This document shows positions 31,528 through 39,997 of a DNA stretch of 64,000 nucleotides, in pieces. The DNA comes from Brevundimonas bacteroides DSM 4726. Lineage in GTDB: Bacteria > Pseudomonadota > Alphaproteobacteria > Caulobacterales > Caulobacteraceae. Location of the stretch: assembly GCF_000701445.1 (NCBI RefSeq), contig NZ_JNIX01000004.1, positions 1 to 64,000 of the forward strand, given 5' to 3'. The notes below the pieces were generated by a model that did no database searches, was not told the DNA's origin, and was given only the letters and a program-made list of their open reading frames with translations. A program made the position numbers and the translations under genes. Every line of letters starts with the position of its first letter. Within the stretch, counting starts at the first letter, position 1.

Positions 31528-33746
31528 TGCGGATCGTCCTGATCTCCGCCCTCCTCGCGGGGGCACCGGTGACGCAGGCTCTGGCTCATGAGCCGCCATC
31601 GGCGCTGGCAGCCCAGACTGCGGAAACGGCTCCGACCCTGTTCGCCCTCGCGGATTGGCAGTCGGCGGCCGAGGCTGGCGACCGCTATCCCCTGTTCACG
31701 GCGGAGCGACAGCGTCTTGAGGCCGAGGTGCGACGCGCTATGGCGGCGGGACCCAATGTGCCGGTCCCCCGCGACCTTGGCGGCGGGCCCACGCACGAAC
31801 AGCACAAGGCGAACTACAAGCTGATCGCCGGAGCCGGGGCGCTTTACCGGTTGACGGGTGACCGGGCTTACGCCGACTTCGCGCGCGACCTCTTGTTGGC
31901 CTACGCCGAACTCTATCCGACGCTGGGCCGCCATCCGGTCGGGCGGTCCTCGGTCAAGGGGCGGCTGTTCTGGCAGGCGCTGAATGACTCGGTCTGGCTG
32001 GTCTATGCCAGCCAGGGATACGACGCGATCCGGGACAGTCTGTCGGACGCCGACCGCCAGCGTATCGATGATGACGTGTTTCGCCGCATGGCCCGCTTCT
32101 TCGTCGAAGACAACGCGGCTTACTTCGACCGCATCCACAACCACGCGGCCTGGGCGGCCGCGGGCGTGGGCATGACCGGCTACGTCCTGCGCGACGACCG
32201 TTTGGTGGAGCAGGCTCTGCGCGGCTCGCGCAGCGACGGTTCGGCCGGCTTCCTGCGCCAGATCGACGAGCTGTTCTCGCCGGACGGCTACTACGCCGAG
32301 GGACCCTATTATCAGCGCTACGCGCTCGCGCCCTTCATCATCTTCGCGCGCGCCGTCCAGGCCAATGATCCCGAACGAGGCATCTTCGACTACCGCCAGG
32401 GCGTCCTGCTGAAGGCCGTCGAAAGCGTCATCCAGGCCTCCTATGGGGGCAAGATCATCCCGATCAACGACTCCATTCCCGAGAAGGGAATCGACAGCGA
32501 GGAGATCGTCACCGGCGTGGCCGTCGCTTTCGGCCAGACCTCGGACCCGCGCCTGCTGTCCATCGTGCGGACGCAGGGACGCACCCTCCTGACGCCGGAC
32601 GGGCTGGCGATCGCGCGAGGCCTCGCGGAAGGACGCGCCCAACCGTTCGACTTCCGCTCGATGTCTTTGAGCGACGGCCCGAATGGCGACCGAGGGGCCC
32701 TGGCCCTGATCCGGGCCGGCGGCGCGGACGGCCAGCTGCTGGTCATGAAGAACACCCAGCAGGGCCAGGGGCACGGCCATTTCGACCGACTGAACTGGCT
32801 GTTTTACGACCGGGGCGCAGCGGTGGTGACCGACTACGGCGCGGCGCGGTTCCTGAACATCGAGGCCAAGGACGGCGGCGGCTATCTCGACGAGAACGAG
32901 AGCTGGGCCATGTCGACCATCGCCCACAACACCCTGGCCGTCGACGGCCAGAGCCAGTTCGGCGGCGACTGGGAACACGCCGAACAGTTCGCCATGACCC
33001 AGGAGGCGTTCGACCTCTCGCCCGGATTCCAGGTCGCGCGGGGTCGCACCGGCGACGCCTACCCGGGCGTGGAGATGACCCGCACCCTGGCGCTCGTCGA
33101 GCATCCGGAGTTGTCTGCGCCGCTGGTGATCGACGTCCTTCGGGCCGACGGGGACCGGCCGAGGCTCTACGACCTGCCGCTGCATTTCGCCGGCCACATC
33201 ATCACGCAAGGCTTCGCAGCGCGCCACGCGCCCGAGGGCCGCCCGGTGCTGGGCGACCGCGCCGGCTATCAGCATCTGTGGGTCGACGCCCAGTCGGAGG
33301 CGGGGGAGGAGCCGCGCAGCCTGACCTGGCTTCAGAACGACCGGTTCTACACCTACCGCTTCGCCGCCAGCGCGCCGACCCGGGCCCTGCTGGTCGAGAG
33401 CGGGGCCAACGATCCCAGCTTCAACCTGCGCCGCGAGCAGGCCCTGATCCGACGCATGGACGGTCAGGCCGACGCTGTCTTCTACGGCGTGCTGGAGCCG
33501 CACGGCGCCTACGACAGCCGGGCCGAGACGGTCGAGGGCTCGACCAGTCGCATCCGGTCGCTGACCCACGTCGAAGGCGACGACGCGGTGGCCGTCATCG
33601 TCGAGCTGGTGTCCGGCTCGCGGATCATCATGGCCGCCGCCGACAACGCGGGGCCAGCGGCGACGCACAGCCTGAACGTCGCCGGCGAGATCCTGACCTG
33701 GACCGGGCCGCACGCCCGCTTCGACCGCCCGGAGACCGCCCGATGA
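31524..33746 (+). CDS. Oligoalginate lyase, polysaccharide lyase family 17
   Basis: This 740-aa exported protein has a signal peptide (ISALLAGAPVTQALA), an N-terminal alpha/alpha toroid of the alginate-lyase type and a C-terminal heparinase II/III beta-sheet domain. Catalytic residues of PL17 can be seen: Asn206-His207 (HNHAAW), the Tyr cluster in GPYYQRY (260-266) and the metal/structural His in GHGHFDRL (417-419). It would degrade oligoalginate from the end to the monomer DEH. The start overlaps the PL6 stop (ATGATG); the second ATG at 31527 has better spacing to GGAGG. Confidence 0.92.
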   Translation: MMRIVLISALLAGAPVTQALAHEPPSALAAQTAETAPTLFALADWQSAAEAGDRYPLFTAERQRLEAEVRRAMAAGPNVPVPRDLGGGPTHEQHKANYKLIAGAGALYRLTGDRAYADFARDLLLAYAELYPTLGRHPVGRSSVKGRLFWQALNDSVWLVYASQGYDAIRDSLSDADRQRIDDDVFRRMARFFVEDNAAYFDRIHNHAAWAAAGVGMTGYVLRDDRLVEQALRGSRSDGSAGFLRQIDELFSPDGYYAEGPYYQRYALAPFIIFARAVQANDPERGIFDYRQGVLLKAVESVIQASYGGKIIPINDSIPEKGIDSEEIVTGVAVAFGQTSDPRLLSIVRTQGRTLLTPDGLAIARGLAEGRAQPFDFRSMSLSDGPNGDRGALALIRAGGADGQLLVMKNTQQGQGHGHFDRLNWLFYDRGAAVVTDYGAARFLNIEAKDGGGYLDENESWAMSTIAHNTLAVDGQSQFGGDWEHAEQFAMTQEAFDLSPGFQVARGRTGDAYPGVEMTRTLALVEHPELSAPLVIDVLRADGDRPRLYDLPLHFAGHIITQGFAARHAPEGRPVLGDRAGYQHLWVDAQSEAGEEPRSLTWLQNDRFYTYRFAASAPTRALLVESGANDPSFNLRREQALIRRMDGQADAVFYGVLEPHGAYDSRAETVEGSTSRIRSLTHVEGDDAVAVIVELVSGSRIIMAAADNAGPAATHSLNVAGEILTWTGPHARFDRPETAR

Positions 33747-35026
33747 CCTCCCGCGTCCGCTGGCTCATCGTCGGCCTCATCGCCGTGGCCACGGTGATCA
33801 ACTACATCGACCGCAACGCCCTCGCCGTCATGTGGCCCGAGATCGCGCCCGAAGTCGGCGCGACCAAGGAGGACTATGCGCTGCTGGTCAGCGTCTTCAT
33901 GGTCTTCTACGCAGCCGGCCAGTTCGCCTTCGGCAAGATCTTCGACGCCATCGGGGTGCGGCTGGGCTTCGCCGTTTCGATCGGCGTCTGGTCCATCTCG
34001 ATCGCGCTGCATGCGCTGGCCAACTCCATCACCTCCTTCTCCATCGTCCGGGCCCTCTTGGGCTTCAGCGAAGCGGGTGCCTGGCCGGGCGCGGTCAAGG
34101 CGAATGCCGAGTGGTTCCCCGCCCGGGAGCGGGCCCTGGCGCAGGGCGTGTTCAACGCCGGGGCGTCGGTCGGAGCCATCGTCTCGGCGCCGCTGATCGC
34201 GCTGCTGTATCTGTGGCTGGACTGGAAGGGGACCTTCCTGCTGGTCGGGGCGCTCGGTTTCGTCTGGCTACTGCCCTGGTGGATCGTCCATCGCGCGGGC
34301 CCGGACAAGCATCCCTGGGTCGATGAGGCCGAGCGCGCCCTGATCATGGACCGGTCGAGCGAGACCCCGGTGGCGGGTGCCGGTGACTATGTGCCGAACC
34401 TGCGTCAGCTGCTCCGCCATCGCCAGACCTGGGGCATCGCGCTTTCGCGGTTCTTCCTCGACCCGATCTGGTGGCTCTTCGTCAGCTGGCTGCCGATCTA
34501 CCTGGCCGAGACCTTCGGCTTCGACATCAAGCAGATCGGCCTCTTCGGCTGGGTGCCCTTCGTCGGCGCCATGCTGGGCAGCCTGCTGGGCGGTTGGCTC
34601 TCGGGTCGGCTGATCGCGGCCGGCCAGCCCGTAGGCCGGGCGCGAAAGCTGGTGATCACCGCCGGCGGCCTGATCATGGCCCCCTGTCTGATCGCGGCCC
34701 CCCTGATGACCGACCCGACCCTGGCCGTCATCGTCATCGCGGGTGTCCTGTTCGGCTTCCAGATCGCCATCGGCAACATCCAGACCCTGCCGGGCGATCT
34801 GTTCGACCGCCGCGCGGTCGGCAGCCTGGCCGGCTTCGGTGGCATGGCGGCGGTGGCTGGAACGCTGATTACGACCTGGCTGGTGCCCGTCATGACCCAG
34901 GACAACTACGGCCCGATCTTCATTCTCGTAGCCGCCCTCGTGCCCCTGTCGCTGGTCGCGATCTGGTTCGTCATCGGTCCCGTCTCGCGCGTGGCCGCTC
35001 CTCCCGCCCCATCGAAGGACTTCTGA
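33743..35026 (+). CDS. MFS transporter, hexuronate/DEH type
   Basis: This 427-aa inner-membrane ACS-type symporter starts SRVRWLIVGLIAVATVINYI and shows the branch motif INYIDRNALAVMWPEI, the loop GKIFDAIGVRLG and FSEAGAWPGAVKANAEWF. It is coupled to the PL17 gene by an ATGA overlap and followed immediately by the SDR gene. It therefore probably carries the unsaturated monomer or DEH made by PL17 from periplasm to cytoplasm. Other hexuronates are possible substrates. Confidence 0.92.
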   Translation: MTSRVRWLIVGLIAVATVINYIDRNALAVMWPEIAPEVGATKEDYALLVSVFMVFYAAGQFAFGKIFDAIGVRLGFAVSIGVWSISIALHALANSITSFSIVRALLGFSEAGAWPGAVKANAEWFPARERALAQGVFNAGASVGAIVSAPLIALLYLWLDWKGTFLLVGALGFVWLLPWWIVHRAGPDKHPWVDEAERALIMDRSSETPVAGAGDYVPNLRQLLRHRQTWGIALSRFFLDPIWWLFVSWLPIYLAETFGFDIKQIGLFGWVPFVGAMLGSLLGGWLSGRLIAAGQPVGRARKLVITAGGLIMAPCLIAAPLMTDPTLAVIVIAGVLFGFQIAIGNIQTLPGDLFDRRAVGSLAGFGGMAAVAGTLITTWLVPVMTQDNYGPIFILVAALVPLSLVAIWFVIGPVSRVAAPPAPSKDF

Positions 35027-35779
35027 ATGCGCTTCAAAGACAAGGTCGCCATCGTCACCGGCGGCGGCCGGGACATCGGGCGAGAGGTGTCGCTGCGGCT
35101 TGCGGCCGAGGGCGCGCGGGTTGTCGTCAACTTCGCCAACGACGAGGCCAGCGCGGCTGAGACCCTGAAAGCCATCAAGGCGGCGGGCGGGACGGCGATC
35201 CTGCGCCGGGCCGACGTCACGACCGGCGACGGCGCGTCCGGTCTGATCGAGGCCGCGACGGCCACCTTCGGCAAGCGCATCGACGTGCTGGTCAACCTCG
35301 CCGGCGGGATGGTCCAGCGGAGGCCACTGGCAGAGATCGACGAGGACTTTTTCGACCGGGTGATGAACCTCAACCTGCGCTCGGCCTATCTGATGACCCG
35401 CGCCGCGGTTCCCCACATGCCCGCCGGCTCGGCGATCGTGAACTTCTCGTCCCAGGCCGGCCGCGACGGCGGCGGCCCGGGGGCGTCGATCTATGCCACC
35501 GCCAAGGGCGCGCTGATGACCTTTACCCGTTCGATGGCCAAGGAGCTGGGACCGCAGGGCATCCGGGTCAACGCCCTGTGCCCCGGCATGATCAGCACCA
35601 GCTTCCACGACACCTTCTCCAAAGACGAGGTGAGGAAGGCCGTAGCCGGCATGACCCCCTTGCGTCGCGAGGGAAGAGCCGCCGAGGTCGCCGCCGCGAC
35701 CGCGTTTCTGGCTTCGGACGACGCGGCCTTCATCACCGGGGCCAGCATCGACATCAACGGCGGTCTGTTCTTCTCGTGA
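35027..35779 (+). CDS. SDR reductase, probable DEH reductase
   Basis: This 250-aa short-chain dehydrogenase has the cofactor motif TGGGRDIG, NLAGG, Ser in NFSSQAG and the YATAK catalytic pair, and ends in GASIDINGGLF. The start abuts the MFS stop. In alginate operons of this layout an SDR reduces 4-deoxy-L-erythro-5-hexoseulose uronate (DEH) to 2-keto-3-deoxygluconate with NAD(P)H. No KDG kinase or KDPG aldolase lies in this operon, so the product must be used by enzymes elsewhere, perhaps the dgoK/dgoA products. Confidence 0.88.
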   Translation: MRFKDKVAIVTGGGRDIGREVSLRLAAEGARVVVNFANDEASAAETLKAIKAAGGTAILRRADVTTGDGASGLIEAATATFGKRIDVLVNLAGGMVQRRPLAEIDEDFFDRVMNLNLRSAYLMTRAAVPHMPAGSAIVNFSSQAGRDGGGPGASIYATAKGALMTFTRSMAKELGPQGIRVNALCPGMISTSFHDTFSKDEVRKAVAGMTPLRREGRAAEVAAATAFLASDDAAFITGASIDINGGLFFS

Positions 35780-36945
35780 TGCGCTGGCGGGCGCGGGCTG
35801 TCGCCACGGCCTTGCTGGCGCTCGGATGGAGCGGACCTGCGGCGAGCCAGGACGCCCACTGGCTGCCCGCCTGGATCGCCTCGGCCGCCCCGCCCCGGTT
35901 CGACGTGATCGATGGCGCACCCCTGATCTATCGCGACCAGACGATACGGCAGGACCTGCGCGTCGGCGTCTCGGCCCGAGCCTTGCGGGTTCGGCTCAGC
36001 AATGAACTGGGCACCGCGCCGGTGCGCTTGCGGTCCCTTCGACTGTCCTCGCAGGCGGGAGAGGTTCACATCCTGTCTTTCTCCAGCGAGGCCGAGGTCA
36101 CGCTGGAACCCGGTGTCGCCCTGATAAGCGATCCCGTGGAGATGGCGGTCGATCGGGGCGAGGTCGTCACGGTGAGCCTGCATGTGCCTGAAGCGGCCCC
36201 GGGCGTGGTCCGCCGTACGCCGGTGCGGCTCGGGCTGGGCGGCGCGGCCGTGGCTGACGACGCGCCGCTGGAGCGACGACAGGGTTTTGTCTCGGCGATC
36301 TATGCGCTGACCGATGACCGACCTGCCGTGGTCGTTGCACTGGGGGATTCGATCACCGAAGGGGCCACGGCGACGCTGGGTGCCGAGGCCGACTGGCCCG
36401 CCGTGCTGAACCGTCGACTGGAACAGCAGTGTCCGGGCGATTACCTGGTGCTGAATGCGGGCATCAGCGGCAATCAGGTGGTCCGCGACGGGCGCAGCCC
36501 GAACGTTCGATCCCGGCTGGACCGGGATGTCATGAGCCTGCCGGGCGTGACGCACGTCATCCTCATTGAGGGCATCAACGACATCCGTCACGACGGCAAC
36601 CCCGCCAATCCCGGTCGCGATCCAGACGAGGTCCTGGCCGGCTATCGTCAGGTCGTGGCGCGGCTGAAGCTGCGCGGCGTCCAGGTACTGGGGGGGACGC
36701 TGACCCCCTTCGCCGGATCGGAACGACATGACGACCGCTCCGAGGCATCGCGCCAGACGATCAATCAGGCCATTCGGGACGGCGGCATCTTCGACCGGAT
36801 CGTCGATTTCGACGCAGCCTTGCGTGATCCGGTACGGCCCGAGGCGATGGCCGAGGGAACCCACCGTGACGACCGACTGCATCCCAATGACGACGGCTAT
36901 CGGCGCATGGCGATGACGCCGACCTTTCCCTGTCTGCAGTCCTGA
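35779..36945 (+). CDS. Secreted SGNH/GDSL hydrolase, possible carbohydrate esterase
   Basis: This 388-aa protein has a signal peptide (VATALLALGWSGPAASQ), an N-terminal beta-sandwich-like part to about residue 180, and an SGNH hydrolase domain. Block I is ALGDSITEGA, block II has Gly in NAGISGNQV, block III the Asn in EGINDIRH, and the Asp/His pair is DDRLHPNDDGY. SGNH enzymes at the end of polysaccharide operons remove acetyl groups. In an alginate operon this suggests acetylated (bacterial) alginate as a substrate; that step is inference. The start overlaps the SDR stop (TGATG). Confidence 0.85.
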   Translation: MRWRARAVATALLALGWSGPAASQDAHWLPAWIASAAPPRFDVIDGAPLIYRDQTIRQDLRVGVSARALRVRLSNELGTAPVRLRSLRLSSQAGEVHILSFSSEAEVTLEPGVALISDPVEMAVDRGEVVTVSLHVPEAAPGVVRRTPVRLGLGGAAVADDAPLERRQGFVSAIYALTDDRPAVVVALGDSITEGATATLGAEADWPAVLNRRLEQQCPGDYLVLNAGISGNQVVRDGRSPNVRSRLDRDVMSLPGVTHVILIEGINDIRHDGNPANPGRDPDEVLAGYRQVVARLKLRGVQVLGGTLTPFAGSERHDDRSEASRQTINQAIRDGGIFDRIVDFDAALRDPVRPEAMAEGTHRDDRLHPNDDGYRRMAMTPTFPCLQS

Positions 36946-37022
36946 CAAGCGGCAGGAGACAGATCCCGAAGTGGCCCATCATCAGGAAGGTTCGAGTTTG
37001 CGCGATGGCCAGCACACGCGAC

Positions 37023-37039
37023 CCGCATCGCCGATGCGG
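37023..37039. other. Perfect inverted repeat
   Basis: CCGCATCG and CGATGCGG flank one base, giving a 17-bp palindrome upstream of the SRAP gene. No T-run follows, so a terminator role for the alginate operon is doubtful; it may be an operator. Confidence 0.4.
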
Positions 37040-37073
37040 ATTTGCGGCGATGTCATGTTCGTGCCCGCAGCCA

Positions 37074-37101
37074 AAGTCCGCTCTCGGCGCGTCGCGGACT
37101 T
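37074..37101. repeat. Dispersed hairpin repeat, copy D
   Basis: This 28-bp element has perfect 8-bp arms AAGTCCGC and GCGGACTT around TCTCGGCGCGTC. It is the best-paired member of the family and lies about 100 bp upstream of the SRAP gene. Confidence 0.55.
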
Positions 37102-37199
37102 GATCCCCGACCGAAGCCGACCGCCTCAGCCCGTCCCGGCCGGACGTTGCACCCCACGGCCGAGTAGACGGGTGGGGTCTGTCGGTGCACCTTCGACCG

Positions 37200-37901
37200 A
37201 TGGGCAATCTCTACCGCGTTCGTTCCGGGCCCGGCGACATCCTCGCCCTGACCCGCGCCATGACGAACCAGGCCGGCAATCTGGAGCCGCGCGACCTCTA
37301 TCCCGACTACGCCGCCCCGATCGTCCGGCACGATGAGGAGGCCGGCGGCTTGGTCCTGACCACGGCCCGCTGGGGCATGCCGTCGTCGAGGAAGGCCATC
37401 CTGGACGCGGCGACCAAGCGGGCGGACAAGCTGCGCGCCAAGGGCAAGGACGTCGATTTCGACGCCCTGCTGAAGACGGAGCCTGACGCCGGAACGACGA
37501 ACGTCAGGAACACCAGCTCGTCGCACTGGAAGCCGTGGCTGACGCCCGAGCACCGGTGCCTGGTCCCGTTCGACGCCTTCAGCGAACCGGGCCGCGACGC
37601 GGAGGGCCGCTATCGACCGGTCTGGTTCGCCCTTCCGGATGGCCATCCCCTGTCGACCTTCGCGGGGGTGTTCGTCCGCGACTGGACCGGCGTCCGCAAG
37701 ATGAAGACCGGGCCCGAGACCTGCGACCTCTTTGCTTTCCTGACCACAGAGCCGTCGGAGCCGGTCAAGTCGGTCCATCCCAAGGCCATGCCGGTCATCC
37801 TGGCGACCGACGAGGAGCGAGATGTCTGGATGCGCGCGCCCTGGGACGAGGCCAAGGCGCTGCAGCGGGCGCTGCCGGACGGCGCTCTGGCCGTTCAATG
37901 A
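37200..37901 (+). CDS. SRAP (YedK/HMCES) family protein lacking the catalytic Cys2
   Basis: This 233-aa protein has the SRAP domain. Family members shield abasic sites by forming a thiazolidine crosslink through Cys2, exposed after removal of Met1. Here the start reads MGNLYRV where MCNLY is usual, a one-base TGC to GGC change. The other active-site landmarks are kept: Asn in TTNVRNTSS, Glu in FDAFSEPG and His in [14 protein letters not shown] at 37185 would add five residues but cannot restore the Cys. The protein may not crosslink DNA, or it may use another chemistry. A sequencing error should be excluded. Confidence 0.85.
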   Translation: MGNLYRVRSGPGDILALTRAMTNQAGNLEPRDLYPDYAAPIVRHDEEAGGLVLTTARWGMPSSRKAILDAATKRADKLRAKGKDVDFDALLKTEPDAGTTNVRNTSSSHWKPWLTPEHRCLVPFDAFSEPGRDAEGRYRPVWFALPDGHPLSTFAGVFVRDWTGVRKMKTGPETCDLFAFLTTEPSEPVKSVHPKAMPVILATDEERDVWMRAPWDEAKALQRALPDGALAVQ

Positions 37902-38194
37902 CCGGCCGCAGGCTCCGGGTTGGACGTCCTCTGCGAGCCGGTGGTCATCGCAGCGCTGCCGTCCCCTGGGGTTTGAATGGCGAGGCCTGCTCGTGCTTCG
38001 ACCGCGTTCGCTGTACTGTTCTCTGCTTCCGGTTCGTGGCATCCTCTCGGCCGCCGGTTCCGAACGGGTCCGGCCGACGGCCCGGGCCCTCCAGATCCCG
38101 CAAGACTGATCGCCTCGGGCCACCCCGTCTCCTCGCCTGTCGATCGAGCCAGGGCCAGGGGCCCGCAGCGAAGCCCTGAAAATCGGCCTCTGCC

Positions 38195-38599
38195 ATGCCA
38201 CGACACTTCAAAACGTCCCGACAGGCCCAGCGAGAACGCAGTCAGGCCCTTATCCTTGCGGCCGCGCGCGAGCTGCTTACGCGCGATGGCTATGACGCCA
38301 TGACTCTTCGGGGCCTGTCTGTGGCGACCGGACTGTCCACCGGAGCCATTGCCAAGCGCTTTTCCACCAAGGCCGACATCTGGCGGGCCGCCATGGGCAG
38401 TGAGCCTCCCGATGAGACGATCCTGAGGCGCAATGCGGTCCTGGAAGGCCTGCTCAGGGAGCTTGTGTTCGCCCTCGGCGTCGGCGGTCCGCGCGTGGAG
38501 CGGGCGGTCAGGGCCGCCGAGACGATGCTGGCAACCCTCGACACAGAGGCGACGCCGTCTGGCGCGGGTGGGCGCGCTGCCCAGGACCGGGACCGATGA
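38195..38599 (+). CDS. Short TetR-type DNA-binding protein
   Basis: This 134-aa protein has a clear TetR N-terminal HTH (residues 8-60: ALILAAARELLTRDGYDAMT, then LSVATGLSTGAIAKRFSTKA). The ligand-binding part is only about 60 residues and the end is low complexity (GAGGRAAQDRDR). Full-length TetR proteins are about 200 aa, so this is either truncated or a mini-regulator. It sits alone between SRAP and the right end of the conjugation cluster. The target is unknown; the operator-like dyads near trbC are a remote possibility. Confidence 0.75.
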   Translation: MPRHFKTSRQAQRERSQALILAAARELLTRDGYDAMTLRGLSVATGLSTGAIAKRFSTKADIWRAAMGSEPPDETILRRNAVLEGLLRELVFALGVGGPRVERAVRAAETMLATLDTEATPSGAGGRAAQDRDR

Positions 38600-38747
38600 T
38601 GCGGAGGCGCGAGGCCCAGGAGGAGCAGAGGCGCTAGAGGGGGCCGTGGCCGGGGTCGCCGTCCAGTCGCTGATCGGGACGCCCCGGCGCAGACCATGAG
38701 CGTCCGACTGGCGCGACGGGGACTGCGGGTTCCGCTGGCCCCGCCCG

Positions 38748-39098
38748 TCAGCGCCCATGATAGAGCTGGCGGCGCAGGTCGATCGCGTCGGCGACCTCGC
38801 TGGAGTGTTTCAGGGCGCGCCAGGAACCCCCGCGAACCGAGCGGGCCTCGAACAGGATCCGTCCCCAGCACCGTTCATCGTCGCCCCAGGCCCAGACCCG
38901 GCAGCGCGGGTGCCGGCCCCACAGGACATAGTCCGGGCCGAGCAGCGCGATCATCGGCGCCAGGTCGACATGGAGCTGGACGCGGCAGCGGCTGCAGGTG
39001 GCGCGCAGCATCCAACCGGCCGCGCGCATTTCCGCGAGCGTTACGGCCCGGGCCGGCATGGGCGGCTGTCGCACGGTGTCGGGCTTGCGTGTCCCCAT
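38748..39098 (-). CDS. Hypothetical protein with a Cys-rich (zinc-ribbon-like) core
   Basis: This 116-aa protein is not recognised. It has a CSRCR pair (about residues 35-39) and two more cysteines (HPRCRV and DERCWG), which could bind one metal ion. It contains a helix-like ALAEM-type stretch (VTLAEMRAAGW). A GAGGA ribosome site lies 7 nt before ATG 39098. Orientation and position at the end of the trb cluster suggest that it belongs to that island. It may be a small DNA-associated protein, but this is not established. Confidence 0.55.
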   Translation of the reverse strand: MGTRKPDTVRQPPMPARAVTLAEMRAAGWMLRATCSRCRVQLHVDLAPMIALLGPDYVLWGRHPRCRVWAWGDDERCWGRILFEARSVRGGSWRALKHSSEVADAIDLRRQLYHGR

Positions 39099-39191
39099 CC
39101 GTCCATCCTCGTCGCGCCGACCCGGTCGCGGGCATAGGGGGCGCCGTGACCGCTCGGCAAGAACAAAAGACGAACAGACTGTGGAAAAGCG

Positions 39192-39824
39192 CTAGAAGCC
39201 GAAGGCGATCTGATCCGGGTGCGACGGCCGGGGTCGCGGTCGACGCCGGGGCTGGGGGCGATCCGCCATCGCCCCGTCGCCCGGCGACAGCGTCGTCCGG
39301 CCCGCGGGATCGGGCGACGCTGTGACCGCTCCGCTGGCCTTGGATCGGCGCCCGGACGCCGGCCGGGCGGGTTCAGGGCCCGGACCGAAGGTCGAGACCG
39401 AGGCCCGCGGCGCGCTGGGCTGGGGCGGGTTCCGGCTCGGGCCGGATCGCGCCAACCCGCGCGCGGGTCTGGCCGCCGTGGCCAGGGCGGACGGGTCCGG
39501 CTGGCCGGCGCCTGCGACCGCGGGACGGGTCGGTGGGCCCGAGGGGGCGGTCCCCGCGGACGGACCACCCCGGTCGCGGCGCAGGGCGATGCGCCAGCGC
39601 TTCCAGGCCTGAAGCTCGACCTCGCTGTAGGCGACCCGGTTGGGCGAGAGCCGATAGGGCGACGGAAACTCTCCGCGGCGCATGAGCCGCCAGGCCGTCG
39701 TCCGCGACAGTCCCGACAAGGCCCGCACATCCGGCCAGGACAGGAACCGGCCCGCTTCGGGCCCGGCGTCAAGCAGGTCCCGCCAGGACCGGAGCGAGGG
39801 ATCCGTCACCGGGCGGGGCTTCAT
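39192..39824 (-). CDS. AlpA/MerR-like helix-turn-helix protein with disordered tail
   Basis: This 210-aa protein has an AlpA-type HTH in residues 25-75 (LSWPDVRALSGLSRTTAWRL, then MRRGEFPSPYRLS and RVAYSEVELQAWKRWR). AlpA proteins are small regulators or excision factors of mobile elements. The remaining 130 residues are rich in Pro, Arg, Ala and Gly and look disordered. The start overlaps the stop of the 58-aa ORF (ATGA), so it ends a continuous leftward operon that begins at trbC. It may regulate transfer or excision of the island. Confidence 0.75.
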   Translation of the reverse strand: MKPRPVTDPSLRSWRDLLDAGPEAGRFLSWPDVRALSGLSRTTAWRLMRRGEFPSPYRLSPNRVAYSEVELQAWKRWRIALRRDRGGPSAGTAPSGPPTRPAVAGAGQPDPSALATAARPARGLARSGPSRNPPQPSAPRASVSTFGPGPEPARPASGRRSKASGAVTASPDPAGRTTLSPGDGAMADRPQPRRRPRPRPSHPDQIAFGF

Positions 39825-39997
39825 CGCCGCCGCCAGGGTCGGGGCAGGGCGACCGGTGCGCCCCCGACCGGATTCCCGGGCGTCGGCTCGGGAGCACCCA
39901 CCACGCTGCGCGACGCCGCCGGCCCGCGAAGAGACCGTCCGGTTCGGGTCCGGGCGGGGCGGTCGCGTTGGTCGGGCAGCGGGAGGTGGCCGGTCAT
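39821..39997 (-). CDS. Small basic ORF (58 aa) linking transglycosylase and HTH genes
   Basis: A short frame starts at ATG 39997, inside the transglycosylase stop (ATGA), and ends in a TGA that overlaps the HTH gene's ATG. It therefore fills the gap with 4-nt overlaps at both ends, the same coupling used by its neighbours. The 58-aa product starts MTGHLPLPDQRDR and ends ALPRPWRRR; it is Arg/Pro-rich with no membrane segment. Function unknown. It could instead be only a translational link between genes. Confidence 0.5.
   Translation of the reverse strand: MTGHLPLPDQRDRPARTRTGRSLRGPAASRSVVGAPEPTPGNPVGGAPVALPRPWRRR

Noticed and set aside
31479-33713. 744-aa open frame on the minus strand
   Set aside because: It is a shadow of the PL17 lyase gene, whose catalytic residues are all visible on the plus strand.
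34268-35920. 550-aa minus-strand frame
   Set aside because: It runs across the MFS and SDR genes in antisense and has low-complexity Arg/Gly/Asp-rich composition.
37185-37199. GTG start five codons before the SRAP ATG
   Set aside because: SRAP proteins must begin at the residue before the active N-terminus; ATG 37200 gives the conserved NLYRV start.
37041-37199. SOS (LexA) box before the SRAP gene
   Set aside because: Only isolated GTTC sequences are present; no GTTC-N7-GTTC arrangement was found.
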